The notes beneath the pieces are model-generated. The model saw nothing but the letters and a program-made list of their open reading frames with translations, searched no databases and was not told the DNA's origin. Of a stretch of 33,551 bases of DNA, positions 7,565 to 15,342 are shown piece after piece. This stretch comes from Candidatus Pacearchaeota archaeon. Its GTDB lineage: Archaea > Nanobdellota > Nanobdellia > Pacearchaeales > GW2011-AR1. The stretch's first letter is position 1. Every line of letters begins with the position of its first letter. The position numbers were made by a program, and so were the translations under genes. The DNA lies in the NCBI GenBank assembly GCA_002731115.1, contig PBZO01000001.1, forward strand, positions 1 to 33,551, written 5' to 3'.

Positions 7565-7888
7565 TTATTTCTTAGTCTGATTCATAAACTCTTCTCTTAA
7601 AGTTTCTAACTGTTTTGTTAAATTGCCTTCTTGTTTTTCAATTGTTTTTAATCTTAAATCTAATATCTTCTCTTTTTCTGCAAGTTCTTTTTTTACATTA
7701 GATTTATCTGTTTTAATCATTAATTGTCCAACAATTTTGAAAATTTCTTCTCCTGATTTCCCTATCTCTTTTAATGCTGCAGAATTCTCAGATGATTCCA
7801 TTTGAAAAGCCTGTTTTTGTAAAAGCAAATTCTGAAGATTCTGCTCTAACATCTGCATTTCTTGTATTTTTTTATCTTGATTTTCCAT
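7565..7888 (-). CDS. pfdB: Prefoldin beta subunit
   Basis: 107 aa. Two long heptad-rich helices flank a short beta-hairpin region (about residues 40-66, including NSAALKEIGKSGEEIFKIVG), the order found in the beta subunit of the archaeal hexameric chaperone prefoldin. The hexamer holds unfolded proteins at the tips of its coiled coils and hands them to the thermosome. The gene starts 1 nt after the rpoP stop and belongs to the eL37Ae-rpoP-prefoldin operon, a linkage known from many archaea. The alpha subunit is not in the window. Confidence 0.88.
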   Translation of the reverse strand: MENQDKKIQEMQMLEQNLQNLLLQKQAFQMESSENSAALKEIGKSGEEIFKIVGQLMIKTDKSNVKKELAEKEKILDLRLKTIEKQEGNLTKQLETLREEFMNQTKK

Positions 7889-7889
7889 T

Positions 7890-8027
7890 TTATTTAGCTT
7901 TTACTTTTTTTATCTTAGTTCTAGCTTTAAAAAATATCTTTCCTCCGCAATGAGGACAGACAAATCTCTTATCAAGAGCACTAACATTAATCTTCTTCTC
8001 GCACTTAAAACATTTGTATGATTGCAT
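7890..8027 (-). CDS. rpoP: DNA-directed RNA polymerase subunit P (Rpb12)
   Basis: 45 aa. The protein begins MQSYKCFKCEKKI and continues with RFVCPHCGGKIFFKAR, giving a four-Cys zinc ribbon (C6, C9, C24, C27) and the basic tail typical of archaeal RpoP. It is a small core subunit bridging large polymerase subunits. It lies 4 nt after the eL37Ae stop and 1 nt before prefoldin beta in a tight three-gene operon. The usual neighbours (eL43 upstream, prefoldin downstream) support the call despite the short length. Confidence 0.9.
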   Translation of the reverse strand: MQSYKCFKCEKKINVSALDKRFVCPHCGGKIFFKARTKIKKVKAK

Positions 8028-8031
8028 TTTA

Positions 8032-8247
8032 TTATAAATGATATGTATTTGACGCAAATTTTTTATTGCATCTTGAGCATTTCCAAATCCCTTTGGAGAG
8101 TCTTTTTACTCCTAATTTTTCGCAAAAAGGACATTTTTGCTTTACTCTCTGTTTTGTTTCAACATTCACTAATCTTGCCCTTACTGTTTTCCCATATCTT
8201 GGTCCAAATCTTCCTGCCGATTTAGATTTCTTTGATTTTGATGTCAT
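8032..8247 (-). CDS. rpl37ae: Ribosomal protein eL43 (L37Ae)
   Basis: 71 aa. The N-terminal SAGRFGPRYGKTVR, the zinc ribbon CPFC (C39, C42) with CSRC (C57, C60), and the GIWKC turn are diagnostic of L37Ae, a large-subunit protein that binds zinc and 23S rRNA. It is slightly shorter than the usual 80-90 aa. First gene of the operon with rpoP and prefoldin beta. A TATA-like ATTATAAATT at 8267-8276 lies about 25 nt before the ATG. Confidence 0.92.
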   Translation of the reverse strand: MTSKSKKSKSAGRFGPRYGKTVRARLVNVETKQRVKQKCPFCEKLGVKRLSKGIWKCSRCNKKFASNTYHL

Positions 8248-8266
8248 TTTTGTAAGCCAATATAGA

Positions 8267-8276
8267 TTATAAATTT
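8267..8276 (-). promoter_or_regulatory. TATA box of the eL43-rpoP-prefoldin operon
   Basis: A TTATAAAT core centred about 25 nt upstream of the eL43 start codon, again predicting a leaderless mRNA. Confidence 0.55.
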
Positions 8277-8313
8277 ATTGTAAAAGTCATTTTTAAACGT
8301 TCTGTTTATAAAA

Positions 8314-8386
8314 TGGGGCTACCAGGATTTGAACCTGGGTCGCGAAGTCCCAAACCTCGAAGCTTACCATACTGGCCCATAGCCCC
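8314..8386 (-). tRNA. tRNA-Pro (anticodon UGG)
   Basis: Read on the minus strand, the 73 nt fold into a cloverleaf. The acceptor GGGGCTA pairs with TAGCCCC, the anticodon stem CGAGG pairs with CTTCG (one G-U) around the loop TTTGGGA (anticodon TGG), and the T stem CCAGG pairs with CCTGG around TTCAAAT. The D stem has a mismatch at its inner pair, which is common. The discriminator base is A and no CCA is encoded. It lies between eL43 and uL11, all on the minus strand. Confidence 0.95.
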
Positions 8387-8419
8387 TTATTTAAAAAGAA
8401 TTATATTTAATTTATAAAA

Positions 8420-9106
8420 CTATTTCTTCTTTATTTCTTTCTTTGAATCTTCTTTTTTTGCCTCTTCTTCCTTTTCTTCCCCTGGTTTTTCTCCTTCAGT
8501 TGTTTCTTCTTTCTTCTCAGCTTCAGCTTCTTTTTCAGCTTGTTCTTGTTTTGCTATTTTTTCTTGTTCAGCTTTTAATTCTTCGAAATATTTATCCAAT
8601 TCTGCTTTTTTCTCACTTGGTGTTTCTATTTTCTCTTCCTTTATCTCTTTATCATATTTTCCTTCATCTATATCTTTTTCAATTTCATATGCTCGTTTAT
8701 TCTCAATTAAAACTCCTAAACTAACACAAGTTCCTACAATTGTTTTAACAGCTGATTTTAAGTCTTTACAAAGCATATTTGGAAGTTTTGTTTTTGCAAT
8801 AGAAATTATTTGCTCTATCGAGGCATTTGCTACTTTTGTTTTGTCTTGTAACCCAGAACCTTTCTCAATTCCTAATTCTCTTTTTATTAATTCTGAGACT
8901 GGTGGAGAAAATACCATGACTTCAAATTCTTTTGTTCCTGCATCTACATCTAATTCGACAGGGACTTTTAATCCACTAAAATTTTTTGTTGATTCATTTA
9001 CTTTTTGTATAATTTGATTAACATTTATTCCTAGTGGCCCAATTTTCTGGCTTAAAGCTGGTCCTGGTTTCATGCTCCCGCCTTCTACTAATAATTTAAT
9101 CTTCAT
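8420..9106 (-). CDS. rpl11: Ribosomal protein uL11 with long charged C-terminal tail
   Basis: 228 aa from the ATG at 9106. The core (about 1-150) has MKIKLLVEGG, the Pro-rich KPGPALSQKIGPLGIN, and the C-terminal rRNA-binding part with a conserved CKDLKSAVKTIVGTC. uL11 forms the base of the GTPase stalk with uL10. An archaeal uL11 is normally about 160 aa; here about 70 extra residues of Glu/Lys-rich sequence follow and probably form a long helix or disordered tail. A start 30 nt further upstream is possible but adds residues not seen in the family. It overlaps the spt5 stop by 11 nt, implying coupled translation. Confidence 0.93.
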   Translation of the reverse strand: MKIKLLVEGGSMKPGPALSQKIGPLGINVNQIIQKVNESTKNFSGLKVPVELDVDAGTKEFEVMVFSPPVSELIKRELGIEKGSGLQDKTKVANASIEQIISIAKTKLPNMLCKDLKSAVKTIVGTCVSLGVLIENKRAYEIEKDIDEGKYDKEIKEEKIETPSEKKAELDKYFEELKAEQEKIAKQEQAEKEAEAEKKEETTEGEKPGEEKEEEAKKEDSKKEIKKK

Positions 9107-9548
9107 CTTCCTCGTCTCTTCTGATAACTTTAACATTATCTAATTTAATTGTAACGGGTAATGGAACAACTGCTCCAAGTAAACTTATTACTAATTCTTC
9201 TTTTTGTTTATCTACTCTTAAAACTCTTGCTTTTTCTTTTTTAAATGGTTCTGAGATCATCTCAACAATATCTCCTTCCTTTATTGAAATAGTAGAAACC
9301 GATGGTTCAACCATATTCTTTATTTCATCATAACTAATTGTTTTACCAATAATTCCTTTTACATAAGGAAGATTAAATACTGCTTCTTCTGCTGATTCCC
9401 TATCTTCTGCTTCTAATAAGATATATCCCCTCATCCCATGAGGTCTCGATACTGAGAATACATTAAGTTCCTTTTTTTCTGCTCTTTCAGAGATCATATC
9501 TACTGCTTTTTCTTCTTTATTTGTTATAACTTTTATTATAAAAATCAT
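9096..9548 (-). CDS. spt5: Transcription elongation factor Spt5 (NusG family)
   Basis: 150 aa from the ATG at 9548 (the longer frame to 9560 needs a TTG). The NGN domain (about 1-85) has the SRPHGMRGYILLEAE strand, and the KOW domain follows at about 92-140 (IKEGDIVEMISEPFKKEKARVL). With Spt4 it clamps RNA polymerase and aids processivity and coupling to the ribosome. It ends in an acidic tail and overlaps the uL11 start by 11 nt. In most archaea secE directly precedes spt5; here an unknown 149-aa gene lies between them. A TATA-like ATTTAAAT is at 9573-9580. Confidence 0.9.
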   Translation of the reverse strand: MIFIIKVITNKEEKAVDMISERAEKKELNVFSVSRPHGMRGYILLEAEDRESAEEAVFNLPYVKGIIGKTISYDEIKNMVEPSVSTISIKEGDIVEMISEPFKKEKARVLRVDKQKEELVISLLGAVVPLPVTIKLDNVKVIRRDEEDED

Positions 9549-9656
9549 ATTTTGTTCCAACTATCCCTTAAAATTTAAATTATTAAAGAATAATATTATT
9601 AATTAATTTTTTGGGTTTATAAGACTTTTTGTTTTAATTTTGATATATTATTAATC

Positions 9657-10106
9657 TCAGTCATGAAAAACTCTACGCTCATTATACCTTAAAAATTTCT
9701 TGGAAAGCATTCTATTAAACTTTAATGCTTCATCTAAGTTATAAATTTTGTTTAATGATTTACCTGCTTGAACTTGTGCTAATGTGCCTAAAGTGTTAGT
9801 TATTCCTAATAGAATTTCCTCATAAGAAATTTTCTTATGACTTAAATTATAAGGAAATTCATTATCATCTTCTAAAACATCCATTAATACAACAAAATCG
9901 TCAAGATTCTTCTCTTTAAGATTTTTAGTTCTTTTGGAATCATAACAACACAATATTGCATTTGTCGCAGAACTAAAATAATCAATTCCATCAAGAATTG
10001 TTTCTTTTTTCTTTGAGTTTGTTAAACTTCTTGAATTAGTAAGAACAAGACATATATCAATACACAAGAATCCTGTTGCAAAATATTTTCCTCCCTCCAT
10101 TTCCAT
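9657..10106 (-). CDS. Hypothetical protein inserted between secE and spt5
   Basis: 149 aa, not recognised. No signal peptide; the N-terminus is mildly hydrophobic (FATGFLCIDICLVL), the rest is helical in character with two adjacent Cys (ILCCYD) and a C-terminal LSKKFLRYNERRVFHD. It looks soluble. It has its own TATA box (TTTATAAAT, 10128-10136) 26 nt before the ATG, so it is transcribed as an independent leaderless gene and not by accident of the secE-spt5 operon. Function unknown. Confidence 0.6.
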   Translation of the reverse strand: MEMEGGKYFATGFLCIDICLVLTNSRSLTNSKKKETILDGIDYFSSATNAILCCYDSKRTKNLKEKNLDDFVVLMDVLEDDNEFPYNLSHKKISYEEILLGITNTLGTLAQVQAGKSLNKIYNLDEALKFNRMLSKKFLRYNERRVFHD

Positions 10107-10127
10107 AGAATAATAAATATATTAAAA

Positions 10128-10136
10128 TTTATAAAT
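10128..10136 (-). promoter_or_regulatory. TATA box of the 149-aa hypothetical gene
   Basis: TTTATAAAT centred 26 nt from the ATG at 10106, lying just past the secE stop codon on the same strand. Confidence 0.5.
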
Positions 10137-10140
10137 TTTC

Positions 10141-10317
10141 CTAAATAAAAGATTTCATAAAAGTTGAAATTAAAAACCCTAAAAGACCCAGTATTGCAAT
10201 TCCTATTGCAGAGACTTTTGTAATTGTCTCAAATTCTTTTCTTGTTGGTTTTTTCAAAATAAGCCATACTCTCCTACATTTAAGAAAGAACGATTTTGTT
10301 TGATTTAAAAATTCCAT
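10141..10317 (-). CDS. secE: Protein translocase subunit SecE (Sec61 gamma)
   Basis: 58 aa. A basic N-terminal amphipathic part (FLKCRRVWLILKKPTRKEF) is followed by one membrane span at about 33-52 (ITKVSAIGIAILGLLGFLI), the exact design of archaeal SecE/Sec61 gamma. It clamps the two halves of the SecY channel in the membrane. The family signature is the RRV...KKPTRKEF stretch before the span. It sits upstream of spt5 as in many archaea, though separated by the 149-aa gene. A T/A-rich box (TTTTTAAAAT) lies near 10339-10348. Confidence 0.9.
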   Translation of the reverse strand: MEFLNQTKSFFLKCRRVWLILKKPTRKEFETITKVSAIGIAILGLLGFLISTFMKSFI

Positions 10318-10459
10318 ATTTTTATTAGAAAGAGAGAGTTTTTAAAATTGTTGGAAAAATCACTTAACTTAACCAAGTAAAGAAATATCTTCTTTTATTA
10401 AATCTCCTTATTTAATTAATTGTCTTCATACTTCCTTTATTATATGTTTCTCTCTCATT

Positions 10460-11590
10460 TTATTCAAAAAATTCAATCCCTAATTCATCCTCAATTTCTT
10501 TATGTTTTATACTCTCAATTGATTCACCATGCCCCAGAATCTGAGAACTTTTTACTCCTGTTACAATTAATAGAACTCTAATAGATTTCTCCATATCTGG
10601 TGAAATTTGAGCTCCCCAAATTAATTTTGCATCAGGACTTAATCTACTGCCCAATGTCTCTATTATTAATTTACATTCATCTAAACTCATATCATTACCG
10701 CCAACAATATTAACAAGAGCTCCTGTTGCATTTGAAATATCAACATCTAAAAGAGGGTTTTGGATTGCTTTTTCCACAGCTTCTATTGCTCTTTGTTCTG
10801 TATCTGATTCGCCCATTCCTATTAATGAAACTCCTCCATCAACCATAACTGTTCTTATATCTGCAAAATCAAGATTTACCAAACCCGATGTAGTTACAAG
10901 TTCTGTTGTTCCTTTAACAGCATTTGTTAATATCTCATCAGCTATCTTGAATGCTGTATGTAATGGTAATTCTGGTGCAAGTTCAAGAAGTTTATCATTT
11001 GGGATAACAATTAATGTATCAACGCTTGCTTCCATTCTTTCTAGACCATCCATTGCATTTTCTATTCTCTTTCTTCCCTCAATTGTAAATGGAAGTGTTA
11101 CAACTCCAATTGTTAAAGCATTCTGTTTTTTTGCTAAACTTGCAACAACTGGCGCAGCTCCTGTTCCTGTTCCTCCACCTAAACCACAAGTAATAAAAAT
11201 CATGTCACTTCCTGAAAGTTTCTTTTTAATTTCTGATTCAGATTCCTTTGCTGCTTCTTGACCAACTTTAGGATTACTTCCTGCCCCTAATCCTTGAGTT
11301 AATTCCTTACCAATTAGAATTTTCTGATCTGCATTAGTATATAATAAGTCTTGAGCATCAGTATTTATTGCAATAAGTTCTCCTCCTTTAATCCCTATCT
11401 CCTTCATTCTTGATAAAGAATTATTTCCACCACCACCAATACCAATAACCTTAATCTTAGCTGATTGCTTCTTTAAAAGTTCTTCTAATTCCTTATCAAT
11501 CTCTTTAATTTCAGGAGATAATCCTGAAGTTATGTGGTCTATTGATTTTGGGTCATGAGAATCTTTTGTTACTTCATAAAACTCATCCAT
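10460..11590 (-). CDS. ftsZ: Cell division protein FtsZ
   Basis: 376 aa from the ATG at 11590 (a longer frame to 11605 needs TTG). After an N-terminal extension of about 45 residues comes the GTPase domain with VIGIGGGGNN, INTDAQDL and the tubulin signature LGGGTGTGAAP (GGGTGTG at 138-144), then the T7 loop NLDFADIRTVM that completes the neighbour's active site. The C-terminus ends in a short linker and GIEFFE, which could be the conserved peptide that binds SepF. FtsZ polymerises into the division ring. A TATA box (TTTATAAG on plus, 11612-11619) lies 26 nt upstream. Only one ftsZ is seen here; many archaea carry two. Confidence 0.96.
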   Translation of the reverse strand: MDEFYEVTKDSHDPKSIDHITSGLSPEIKEIDKELEELLKKQSAKIKVIGIGGGGNNSLSRMKEIGIKGGELIAINTDAQDLLYTNADQKILIGKELTQGLGAGSNPKVGQEAAKESESEIKKKLSGSDMIFITCGLGGGTGTGAAPVVASLAKKQNALTIGVVTLPFTIEGRKRIENAMDGLERMEASVDTLIVIPNDKLLELAPELPLHTAFKIADEILTNAVKGTTELVTTSGLVNLDFADIRTVMVDGGVSLIGMGESDTEQRAIEAVEKAIQNPLLDVDISNATGALVNIVGGNDMSLDECKLIIETLGSRLSPDAKLIWGAQISPDMEKSIRVLLIVTGVKSSQILGHGESIESIKHKEIEDELGIEFFE

Positions 11591-11611
11591 ATTCAAAAGA
11601 ATCAACTAGTG

Positions 11612-11619
11612 TTTATAAG
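11612..11619 (-). promoter_or_regulatory. TATA box of ftsZ
   Basis: CTTATAAA on the minus strand, centred about 26 nt before the ATG at 11590. It supports the ATG start rather than the upstream TTG. Confidence 0.55.
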
Positions 11620-11638
11620 AATTATTGTGATAATATTA

Positions 11639-12295
11639 TTAATTCTCTCTTTTATTCTCTTCTTTCTTAGTAATCTCCTTAACATCTAACTCTAACCCTA
11701 GTGTACTCTTGAATTTGTCTTTAAATAATTCAATAAATTTAGTCATTCCCTTTTCTGCTTCAATTATTAATTTTTTTTCTTTTATCTCAAATTTTAATTC
11801 TCTTTTAAATAAGAAATCAATTAAAGATTTTACTTTTTCCTTTATATCTTCTATCTTCCTTAAAACTTTTACCTTATATATTACTACCTTTCCAGCAATA
11901 GGATTATTAAAATCAACTATTATTCTCCCTCCGGAGACAGTTAATATTTTTGCAATTCTCCCATCAAAATTAAACATTGCTCCTGCAACAGGATTTATCT
12001 TTTGTTCTCTAAATACCTTCATTGGCATTAATTTAACCAATTTAGAATCACGATTTCCAAAAGCATCAACTGGAGATAATTCGATTTCATATTTTTTACC
12101 TACTTCTTTTCCAATCAAAAAATTATCTACTCCCTTAATAAACATTTCTTCACCTAAACCAAAGATAAATGATTTTGGACTAATTTCCTTATTTACCTTT
12201 TCCAAATCTTCTTTTATATTTGAATCGAAAATTTCTCCGCCTTTAACTCTTCCCGTAAATTCTATTTCAATGAAATCTTTTTTTTGTAGTTTCAT
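11639..12295 (-). CDS. FKBP-type peptidyl-prolyl cis-trans isomerase (SlyD-like)
   Basis: 218 aa from the ATG at 12295. The FKBP fold has FIEIEFTGRVKGGEIFDSN, then an inserted region, GLGEEMFIKGVDNFLIGKEVG and ELSPVDAFGNRD; VDFNNPIAGK is the strand after the insert-in-flap domain. The archaeal long-type FKBP joins an isomerase domain to an IF chaperone domain and a C-terminal alpha/beta domain, as here (about 140-218). It helps folding of new proteins. It diverges from aIF5A, and the TATA box at 12322-12330 is placed 31 nt from its ATG and 25 nt from that of aIF5A. A TTG 21 nt upstream would lie too close to that box. Confidence 0.88.
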   Translation of the reverse strand: MKLQKKDFIEIEFTGRVKGGEIFDSNIKEDLEKVNKEISPKSFIFGLGEEMFIKGVDNFLIGKEVGKKYEIELSPVDAFGNRDSKLVKLMPMKVFREQKINPVAGAMFNFDGRIAKILTVSGGRIIVDFNNPIAGKVVIYKVKVLRKIEDIKEKVKSLIDFLFKRELKFEIKEKKLIIEAEKGMTKFIELFKDKFKSTLGLELDVKEITKKEENKREN

Positions 12296-12321
12296 CTTCT
12301 TAAACTTTTCAATCAAAAACG

Positions 12322-12330
12322 TTTATAAAT
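12322..12330. promoter_or_regulatory. TATA box for aIF5A, possibly also the divergent FKBP gene
   Basis: TTTATAAAT, centred 25 nt before the aIF5A ATG. The sequence is close to palindromic, and no better box is seen for the minus-strand FKBP gene 31 nt away on the other side. Confidence 0.55.
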
Positions 12331-12350
12331 CTATTTTTTTTCTTCTTATA

Positions 12351-12737
12351 ATGGTTTTAAAGATAATTAATGCTACAGAGGTAAAAGTTGGGACAAATAT
12401 TATTGTTGATGGAGTTCCTTGTGCTGTTAAGAATATTGATATTAGTAAAACAGGGAAACATGGACATTCGAAATGTAGAATAGAAGCTGTTGGAATTATT
12501 AATGGACAAAAAAAAGTTTTTGTTGTCCCGGGACATGAAAGAATAGAAGTTCCAATGGTTGAAAAAAGAAAAGGACAAGTTTTATCAATTGGAGATAAGA
12601 TTAGTATTATGGATTCAGAAAGTTTTGAAACTTTAGAGGTTCCTTGTTCAGATGAAATAAAATCAGAATTAGAAGAAAATTCTAATGTAGAATATTGGAA
12701 TGTCGAAGGAGAAAATATGACTAAGAGGAAATTATAA
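12351..12737 (+). CDS. eif5a: Translation factor aIF5A
   Basis: 128 aa. The N-terminal SH3-like domain has the hypusination loop ISKTGKHGHSK with the modifiable Lys36, and an OB-fold domain follows (about 70-128). aIF5A, once Lys is converted to (deoxy)hypusine by deoxyhypusine synthase, relieves stalling of the ribosome on difficult peptides. The upstream open frame that extends 640 nt further is antisense to the FKBP gene and is not used. The next gene, eL40, starts just 1 nt after its stop, so they are co-transcribed. Confidence 0.95.
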   Translation: MVLKIINATEVKVGTNIIVDGVPCAVKNIDISKTGKHGHSKCRIEAVGIINGQKKVFVVPGHERIEVPMVEKRKGQVLSIGDKISIMDSESFETLEVPCSDEIKSELEENSNVEYWNVEGENMTKRKL

Positions 12738-12738
12738 T

Positions 12739-12900
12739 ATGGCAAAAATACCCGAAGCACAAAATAGACTTTTTAAGAATGTATTTGTTTGTAAGAAGTG
12801 TCAAAGCAAGATGAAAGCAAAACCTATTCAAATCCTTGAAGGCAAGGTTAAATGTAGAAATTGTGGAAAAAAAGCATTTAGACCTGTAAAGAAAAAATGA
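12739..12900 (+). CDS. rpl40e: Ribosomal protein eL40
   Basis: 53 aa: PEAQNRLFKNVFVCKKCQSK followed by KVKCRNCGKKAFRPVKKK. The two CxxC pairs (C18, C21, C39, C42) form the zinc ribbon of L40e; the archaeal protein is the ribosomal part of the eukaryotic ubiquitin-L40 fusion. Sits between aIF5A (1 nt gap) and the site-2 protease (ATGA overlap), so translation is likely coupled. Confidence 0.9.
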   Translation: MAKIPEAQNRLFKNVFVCKKCQSKMKAKPIQILEGKVKCRNCGKKAFRPVKKK

Positions 12901-14306
12901 GTTTTATAATCTATGACATTACTTTCTTAATCTTATTTATAATTTTTGTTAGTATTTTCCTTTACAATAATAAAAAAAATATAAAAAAGGAAGGGCCTTT
13001 TTTTTTATATAAAACAAGTTGGGGAATAAAATTAATTAATTATATTGGAGGAAAATATAAAAAAACACTTAAATTTCTGAGTTATGTTTCTATTAGTCTT
13101 GGATATTTTTTAATGGCTACAATGATGTTCTTAATAATCCAAACTATTTATCTTTATTTAACAACTAATATTGCAACAGTAGTAAAAGCTCCACCATTAA
13201 TGCCTCTGATTCCTTATTTTCCTAGATTATTTGGTGTTGAAAGTTTATTTCCTCCTTTCTTTTTTGCATATTTTATAATATCTATTTTAATTATTGCAAC
13301 AGTTCATGAATTTGCTCATGGAATTTTTGCTAGGAGTTACAATATTAAAATAAAGAGTACTGGATTTGCATTTCTAAAATATTTTCCTGCACTCTTTGGG
13401 GCATTTGTTGAACAAGATGAAAAACAAATGAACAAGGCAAATAGATTTGAACAGAAAAGTATTCTTTCTGCAGGAGTTTTTGCAAATACTATAACAGCTA
13501 TTTTATTTTATATAATTTTCTTTTGGTTTTTTACTCTTGCATTTACTCCTTCAGGGATAATTTTCAATGATTATCAATATTCGATTGTAGAAATTTCAAG
13601 TATTTCTATGATAAATGGAATTCAATTAAATAATTTTTCTCAAGAAAATATTGCAAATTTAATAAATAAAACAGGATTTAATGAAATTAAAGTAGATGAA
13701 AAAAACTATGTTGGAATAAAGGGTTTTCCAGTAAATAACAATGAACATATTGCATTATATGATGATTCTCCTGCAATAAATGCCAAATTAAATGGAGCAA
13801 TAATTGCAATAAATAATGAAAAAATTAATAGTTTAGATGATTTTAAAGATGAATTATTGAGATATTCTCCTGGAGAAAAGATAACAATAAAAACAAAAAC
13901 CGATATAGAAGAAAATTATGAAATTGTTCTTGGAGAAAATCCCCAAGAAAAAGATTTATCCTTTCTTGGAATTGCATTTATTGATAGAAAAAGAACTGGA
14001 ATAACTGGAAAATTATTTAATGCATTTTCTTCTTTTAAAAAACCCAATATTTATTATGAACCCAAATCAGATTCAAGCATATTTATTAAAGATTTATTGT
14101 GGTGGATAATAGTTATTAATATTCTTGTAGCATTATTTAATATGCTTCCATTAGGGTTTCTGGATGGGGGGAGATTTTTCTATTTAACTATTTTGGGAAT
14201 AACTAAAAGCGAAAAGATAGCAAAAAAATCTTTTGCAGTTTTAACGTATTTTATTTTGTTTTTGTTTATTTTATTGATGATTAAGTGGGCTTTTAGTTTT
14301 TGGTAA
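12897..14306 (+). CDS. Site-2 protease (M50 family intramembrane metalloprotease)
   Basis: 469 aa. The zinc-binding HEFAH motif lies in a membrane helix (H137, E138, H141), and the third ligand Asp423 lies in NMLPLGFLDGGR. Between them are more membrane helices and a PDZ-like domain at about 285-350 (DDSPAINAKLNGAIIAINNEKI). The family cuts substrates within the membrane, releasing regulators or clearing signal remnants. The start overlaps the eL40 stop (ATGA). Substrate unknown. Confidence 0.92.
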   Translation: MSFIIYDITFLILFIIFVSIFLYNNKKNIKKEGPFFLYKTSWGIKLINYIGGKYKKTLKFLSYVSISLGYFLMATMMFLIIQTIYLYLTTNIATVVKAPPLMPLIPYFPRLFGVESLFPPFFFAYFIISILIIATVHEFAHGIFARSYNIKIKSTGFAFLKYFPALFGAFVEQDEKQMNKANRFEQKSILSAGVFANTITAILFYIIFFWFFTLAFTPSGIIFNDYQYSIVEISSISMINGIQLNNFSQENIANLINKTGFNEIKVDEKNYVGIKGFPVNNNEHIALYDDSPAINAKLNGAIIAINNEKINSLDDFKDELLRYSPGEKITIKTKTDIEENYEIVLGENPQEKDLSFLGIAFIDRKRTGITGKLFNAFSSFKKPNIYYEPKSDSSIFIKDLLWWIIVINILVALFNMLPLGFLDGGRFFYLTILGITKSEKIAKKSFAVLTYFILFLFILLMIKWAFSFW

Positions 14307-14337
14307 AGTTTAAATTCCTTATATTAATTCTATTTCT

Positions 14338-15330
14338 ATGAAACTCAATAATAGAATAGTTAAACAATTACGAAAAGAAGGATATAGAATAGTTGGAAAT
14401 CATAGTGCTGTAAAAATATGTAGATGGACAAAAAAATCATTGAGAAATGAAGGAGAATGTTATAAATCAAAATTTTATGGAATCAATACAAATAGTTGTT
14501 GTCAGATTAGTTGTAGTCTACTAAATTGTCAAAATAAATGTATTCATTGTTGGAGAGATCTAAAATATTCCTGTCCTGATGAGATTAAAAATCCTGATTC
14601 TGCAAATTCAATAATTGAAGGATGTATTAAAGAACAAAGAAAATTACTAGAAGGTTTTAAAATACTCCCAGAAACAAAATATAAAACAGTAAGTAAGGTT
14701 AATATGAAAAAATGGGAAGAAGCACAATTACCAACCCAATTTGCAATAAGCTTAACAGGAGAAGGAACATTATATCCAAAAATTGGAGAATTAATCCTAG
14801 AATTAAGGAAAAGAGGTAAAACAAGTTTTCTTGTAACTAATGGACTTTACCCTGAAAAAATTAAAGAGTTAAAAAATAAAAAACAATTACCCACTCAACT
14901 TTATGTCTCGGTTAATAGTCCTAATGAAGAAATTTATAATAAATTTCATAGAAGTTCAAAAAAAAATGCCTGGAAAAAATTAAATGAAACCTTGGAGCTA
15001 ATAGCTAAACTTAAGAGTAAAACAAGAACTGTCGTAAGGCTAAATCTTGTTAGAAATCTTAATATGGATAACAAATATATTAAAGAATATGCTAAACTAA
15101 TAAAAAAAGCTTCTCCTCTATTTTTAGAAATTAAGGGATACATGGCAGTAGGTCATGCAAGAGAAAGACTAGGGTATGAAAGAATGCCAACAGATAAAGA
15201 GATGGAAGATTTTGCAGAAGAAATATCAAAAAAAACAGGTCTTAAAATTCTAGATAAACATGAATTTTCAAGAGTATTGGTCTTGGGAAAGAACAAAAAA
15301 GACTTGAAAATTAAGAAAAATGGAATATAA
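14338..15330 (+). CDS. taw1: 4-demethylwyosine synthase Taw1 (TYW1, radical SAM)
   Basis: 330 aa. The radical SAM cluster is C64, C68, C71 in LNCQNKCIHCW (CX3CX2C). A second Fe-S site is suggested by C28, C41 and C54. Both sets match, with a shift of two, the positions I recall for Methanocaldococcus TYW1. The enzyme condenses N1-methylguanosine-37 of tRNA-Phe with pyruvate carbons to give 4-demethylwyosine. SLTGEGTLYP and LVTNGLYPEK are conserved barrel motifs. A TATA-like GTTTAAATT (14309-14317) lies 25 nt before the ATG. Other wybutosine genes are not in the window. Confidence 0.95.
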   Translation: MKLNNRIVKQLRKEGYRIVGNHSAVKICRWTKKSLRNEGECYKSKFYGINTNSCCQISCSLLNCQNKCIHCWRDLKYSCPDEIKNPDSANSIIEGCIKEQRKLLEGFKILPETKYKTVSKVNMKKWEEAQLPTQFAISLTGEGTLYPKIGELILELRKRGKTSFLVTNGLYPEKIKELKNKKQLPTQLYVSVNSPNEEIYNKFHRSSKKNAWKKLNETLELIAKLKSKTRTVVRLNLVRNLNMDNKYIKEYAKLIKKASPLFLEIKGYMAVGHARERLGYERMPTDKEMEDFAEEISKKTGLKILDKHEFSRVLVLGKNKKDLKIKKNGI

Positions 15331-15342
15331 TTAAGATATTCT

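Noticed and set aside
11709-12350. Long plus-strand open frame before aIF5A
   Set aside because: It is antisense to the FKBP gene, low in complexity and has no family features; aIF5A starts at 12351 with a TATA box 25 nt upstream.
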